Source: Larix kaempferi
Lineage: Eukaryota; Streptophyta; Pinopsida; Pinales; Pinaceae
Length of the DNA stretch: 64,000 bases
Direction: 5' to 3'
Assembly: GCA_027924585.1 (NCBI GenBank)
Contig: BSBM01000442.1
Location: forward strand, 4,402,001-4,466,000
Part shown: positions 61,200 through 64,000 of the stretch, one piece after another
Layout: every line of letters begins with the position of its first letter
Position numbering within the stretch: the first letter of the stretch is position 1
Translations under genes and position numbers: made by a program
The notes under the pieces: generated by a model
Seen by the model: only the letters and a program-made list of their open reading frames with translations
What the model was told of the DNA's origin: nothing
Database searches by the model: none

Positions 61200-62510
61200 C
61201 ACCCCTGCCCTGACGACGATGTCTCGGAAAACCATCGGGTCTCACTGGGCCCTTGTCTGCGAGCAAATAGTCAAACATTAGCACATGATACTACCCCCCA
61301 AAAAGGATTTTGCATTTACACCTATAATAAAAAATCCATAAAAATTTAATATACAAAAAAAACCTAAAAAGAGTACTCACCAATGTCTCTGAATGCTGCA
61401 TCTAGTGGGAGCAGCATGTCTCGATCCTGTCAGAAGTCTATCCCTGCATAGGGGTAGTCTTCTATCGCTATGACCTGTCGGTCCCACCAGTGAAAGAACC
61501 CCTTTGTATATGGTGATGCCTGATGGCCACCACCCTGTCGCATCAAGACCTCGACCTATTGGGTCATGGTTGGGTCGTGGAGACTATGAGGGACCTCAAC
61601 CCTCGAACTGAGTCCCGGAACGCGCTCGAAGAAGAAGCTGCACAAAATACTACCATATCCAAATTTTTTGCATCCCCCTGCTTGCACTCTGTCAACTGGG
61701 TCTTCATGGACCCCAGTAGCGTAGTACACTAGTCAGAAATCATAGGCTGCATACACTGCGATGCGTAGAACATAACTGGCCCGGATTCCTGGTGAAGAGA
61801 TTTTGAACTAGTAATCCGCACTAAAGTTTCCACGACAACCTTCATGCTTAGGTTGACTATGGCTCGTATGGGAACCTGACTCCCCACTGCCCAATTATTT
61901 GGAACACAATACCTCTCTATATAGTCAGGGATGGTGATCCCACCACCCACAGATCGAGACCGAAGGCTTGCCACCTCACCTCGGTGGGACAAACCTGTAA
62001 TGAAGTAGATATCTTCCACTTCCAGTGAGAGTATTTTCCCGTCTAGGTTGAAGTTCTGTGCATCGACATCCCAATAGTCTATCAAATGGCAGAGTAATAG
62101 GTTTTGGTCCCTCAAACCCCCTATGCTCCAAAATTTGTATAAACCACATGCTTGTAGCACTTGTTGTGCATGCACATCATTACGAACGGCCTCATACACT
62201 AAGTCATGTTCTCTCTCTCTCCACTCTAGAACCATCCTGGAAAGAGAAACAACCAAGAATTTAGTCAGTTTTGCTTTAAAAAATAGCTTCATGGCCATAC
62301 CCACGGGCAATTGTGTTCACCGAGGCGGGTACCCGCGGTCAACATGTGCATTAACTGTGCATATCCAGCCCTACCCATGACCCGCATAGTTATAGCCCGT
62401 GGGTAACGCTGTGACCATGCAGGGCATGTCCAAACAAACATTTTAACCAATGAAAACTGAAATAAAAACATTGAAATGGATGGTGGGGTTGAGATTACCA
62501 ACCTGCTCCT
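61200..62510 (-). pseudogene. C-outer antisense PMD-like gene, exons 1-3 (upstream part)
   Basis: Continues the exon at 38480-38718. Reading on the minus strand: donor CAG/GTTGGT at 62502; intron 62237-62502 with a pyrimidine-rich end (TTTCTCTTTCCAG); ATG at 62235; exon 2 to 61381; intron 61257-61380 (GTGAGT...GCTCGCAG); exon 3 from 61256. The first 169 codons are open (62235-61729): MVLEWREREHDLVYEAV, LLCHLIDYWDVDAQNF, LSLEVEDIYFITGLSHRGE, IERYCVPNNWAVG, then a TAG where C-inner has TGG. Intron positions and phase agree with C-inner. This is the better preserved reading of the N-terminal half. Confidence 0.68.
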
Positions 62511-64000
62511 GACGGTTTGATAATCGGATGCCCATAGCTCCCAGAATCAACAGCTAAACTTTGAGGTGAAAACTAACCACAAAACTCCAAATGGGTTAAT
62601 AGTAAAAATGAATTGTAAATTGTAAATTTTTGTTACTATTTATAATTTTCAAAACCCACTTGTCTATAGTTTTCGCCATTTAATGCTGTTTTGGACTAAT
62701 GCAATGTCATGGAGTAGCGTTTTTTACTAGATTTCTTTGGCAGAAGTTGTTTCTGAGCATTTCACACCTACAGCAAGTATGTTTCACACCTGGCATATAG
62801 GTTAGATGTCATTTTCACATGCATTATGCATTTGACCTTTTGACCACTTTCATAAGCCCTATGTGCGACCCCGCTTCTTAACTAACACAGAACCTTCACA
62901 CTGTTATAGAAGTGTCGTTATGTGGCGGTAGGGCCTTTCCGAACATGGGTACCTTAGTTAGAACCCCTTTTTGCATGCTGATGCCCATGCCATTGTTTGT
63001 CCTTTGGATTGGGAGTCCTTTGTAGTTACGCCATGACGTTGTGATAAAGACTCATACTCTACTTGGTCTTATGCAAGCCATCTCCCATAAGGACTCCCCC
63101 CATTTATATCAAATTGTGACTGCATTGCATCATCTTTCTTGCCGCTTGAGCCTTGTGCCGACTCCCGCTTACTCCATTATTAGCCTAGTGCCTAAGCACT
63201 TTCCCTGTTGATCCTTGCAGAGCTTACATTTTTCCTCCACAATTTGATGACCTTTTGACCTTGAGGGAACATCCCCCTCGAGTGTCCACATCCTATACAC
63301 ACTTCCTTACATTGATCATAGGTATGTTCCACTGCTTGGAACTAGTTTGCTCGCTATTTGACACTCGTTCCCTCACTTGTTGTACTATAAGCAATTTTAT
63401 TATTTTTCAAGCTTTCCCCAATATGAAAAAGACCAAAAAAATCAAATATTCCAAAAATCCGGATGGGATTATGGTTACTACTTCTAGTTGGCAACTGTTG
63501 TGTCGCCTTTGAATAGAGCATTCATTCCACTCCATACATTATGAGTCGGGACTATAGTTGGACCTTAGGAGCTATACTAGTTTCTCAAGTTTACTCCACT
63601 AATTGGTTAAGCTTCTAGTCATTATGGAGTCCTTTTTTATGCCTACTGCATCGCACAGTTTATATTGAGTCTATGTTGCCTGAGTCTATCCATTTGCTCA
63701 TGCTCTTGTTCAAAGGAAGCCCTGAAACTAGAGTCGGACACTCCTCAAATCTCTTGGCTATTGCATCTCGGCCATCCTTATTGAGTCAGTCCGTTTCACC
63801 TGAGTTCTTCCAAATATTTCAGCATAGCTGGTACCTCATGCTGGTTGATGGGAGATGCCTTAATGCCCTCCTTCCAGCGAGTCTCGTTCCGTCGAATTCA
63901 ACCCATTTATTCCAAAACTTGAGGCTTAGAGTTTGGTTGAGTACCTTGAGGCTTGCAGTCATTAGTGGTAGGTTCTCTCACCATCGACAATTTTGGGAAT
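62511..64000 (+). other. 3' noncoding region of C-outer (continues beyond window)
   Basis: Colinear with 58191-59700. No gene seen. The 3' LTR and right TSD of C-outer should lie a short way past the window end. Confidence 0.7.

Larger units (their letters stand above)
28594..64000 (+). mobile_element. C-outer: Tat-type Ty3/gypsy element, interrupted and incomplete at the window edge
   Basis: 5' LTR at 28594-29523, an Arg-type primer site, leader, gag, pol and a downstream RNase H, and the 3' part of an antisense gene up to 38718. The element is interrupted there by C-inner and resumes at 61200 with the rest of the antisense gene and the 3' region. Its 3' LTR lies beyond 64000. Many frameshifts and stops show that it is old. 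It inserted into repeat B. Assignment to the Tat branch rests on the primer site, element size, second RNase H and antisense ORF. Confidence 0.85.

Overview
This window looks like a piece of a large plant nuclear genome made almost wholly of LTR retrotransposons. Evidence: plant-type Ty1/copia and Ty3/gypsy polyproteins, initiator-tRNA-Met primer sites, 5-bp target-site duplications (TSDs), long microsatellites and spliceosomal introns. I see no convincing host gene, rRNA, tRNA or CRISPR array. The species cannot be named from the sequence.

Layout. (1) 1-14.54 kb: a 3'-truncated gypsy element with a Tekay/Del-like LTR (called A1 here; LTR 776-2203). It is split at 5480 by a complete minus-strand copia element (Copia-1, 5481-12928, TSD AATTG) and followed by an anonymous repeat, B. 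(2) 14.54-21.03 kb: AT-rich, mostly anonymous DNA with a purine-rich tract and one orphan 184-codon ORF (16133-16687). (3) 21.03-28.59 kb: a second copy of block (1) (flank, LTR 21933-23336, degraded gag-pol, repeat B) without the copia insertion. (4) 28.59-64.0 kb: a three-level nest. An outer 14-kb-class gypsy element of the Tat type (C-outer, LTR 28594-29523) is interrupted at 38718 by a second element of the same family (C-inner, 38719-61194, TSD CTCAT). The 5' LTR of C-inner is itself interrupted by another copia element (Copia-2, 39196-47159, TSD TCATG). C-outer resumes at 61200 and runs off the window.

Relative age, counted by eye: Copia-1 LTRs differ at about 9 of 608 sites (1.5%), Copia-2 LTRs at about 16 of 489 (3.3%), and C-inner LTRs at about 46 of 909 (5%). 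This agrees with the nesting order. Copia-1 is the only structurally complete element with an unbroken 1,348-codon gag-pol.

The C family is the most unusual content. Its sense strand carries gag with a repeat-rich N/G/H/Y/P-rich N-terminal half, then protease, RT, an RNase H that has lost its first catalytic Asp, and integrase. After the integrase comes a separate archaeal-type RNase H ORF preceded by a splice-acceptor-like sequence. On the opposite strand, between that ORF and the 3' LTR, lies an intron-containing gene that resembles a plant mobile domain (PMD) protein. Both extra genes are present in both C copies, so they belong to the family. Several disrupting stop codons in these old copies are CAG-to-TAG changes, the mark expected from cytosine methylation and deamination.
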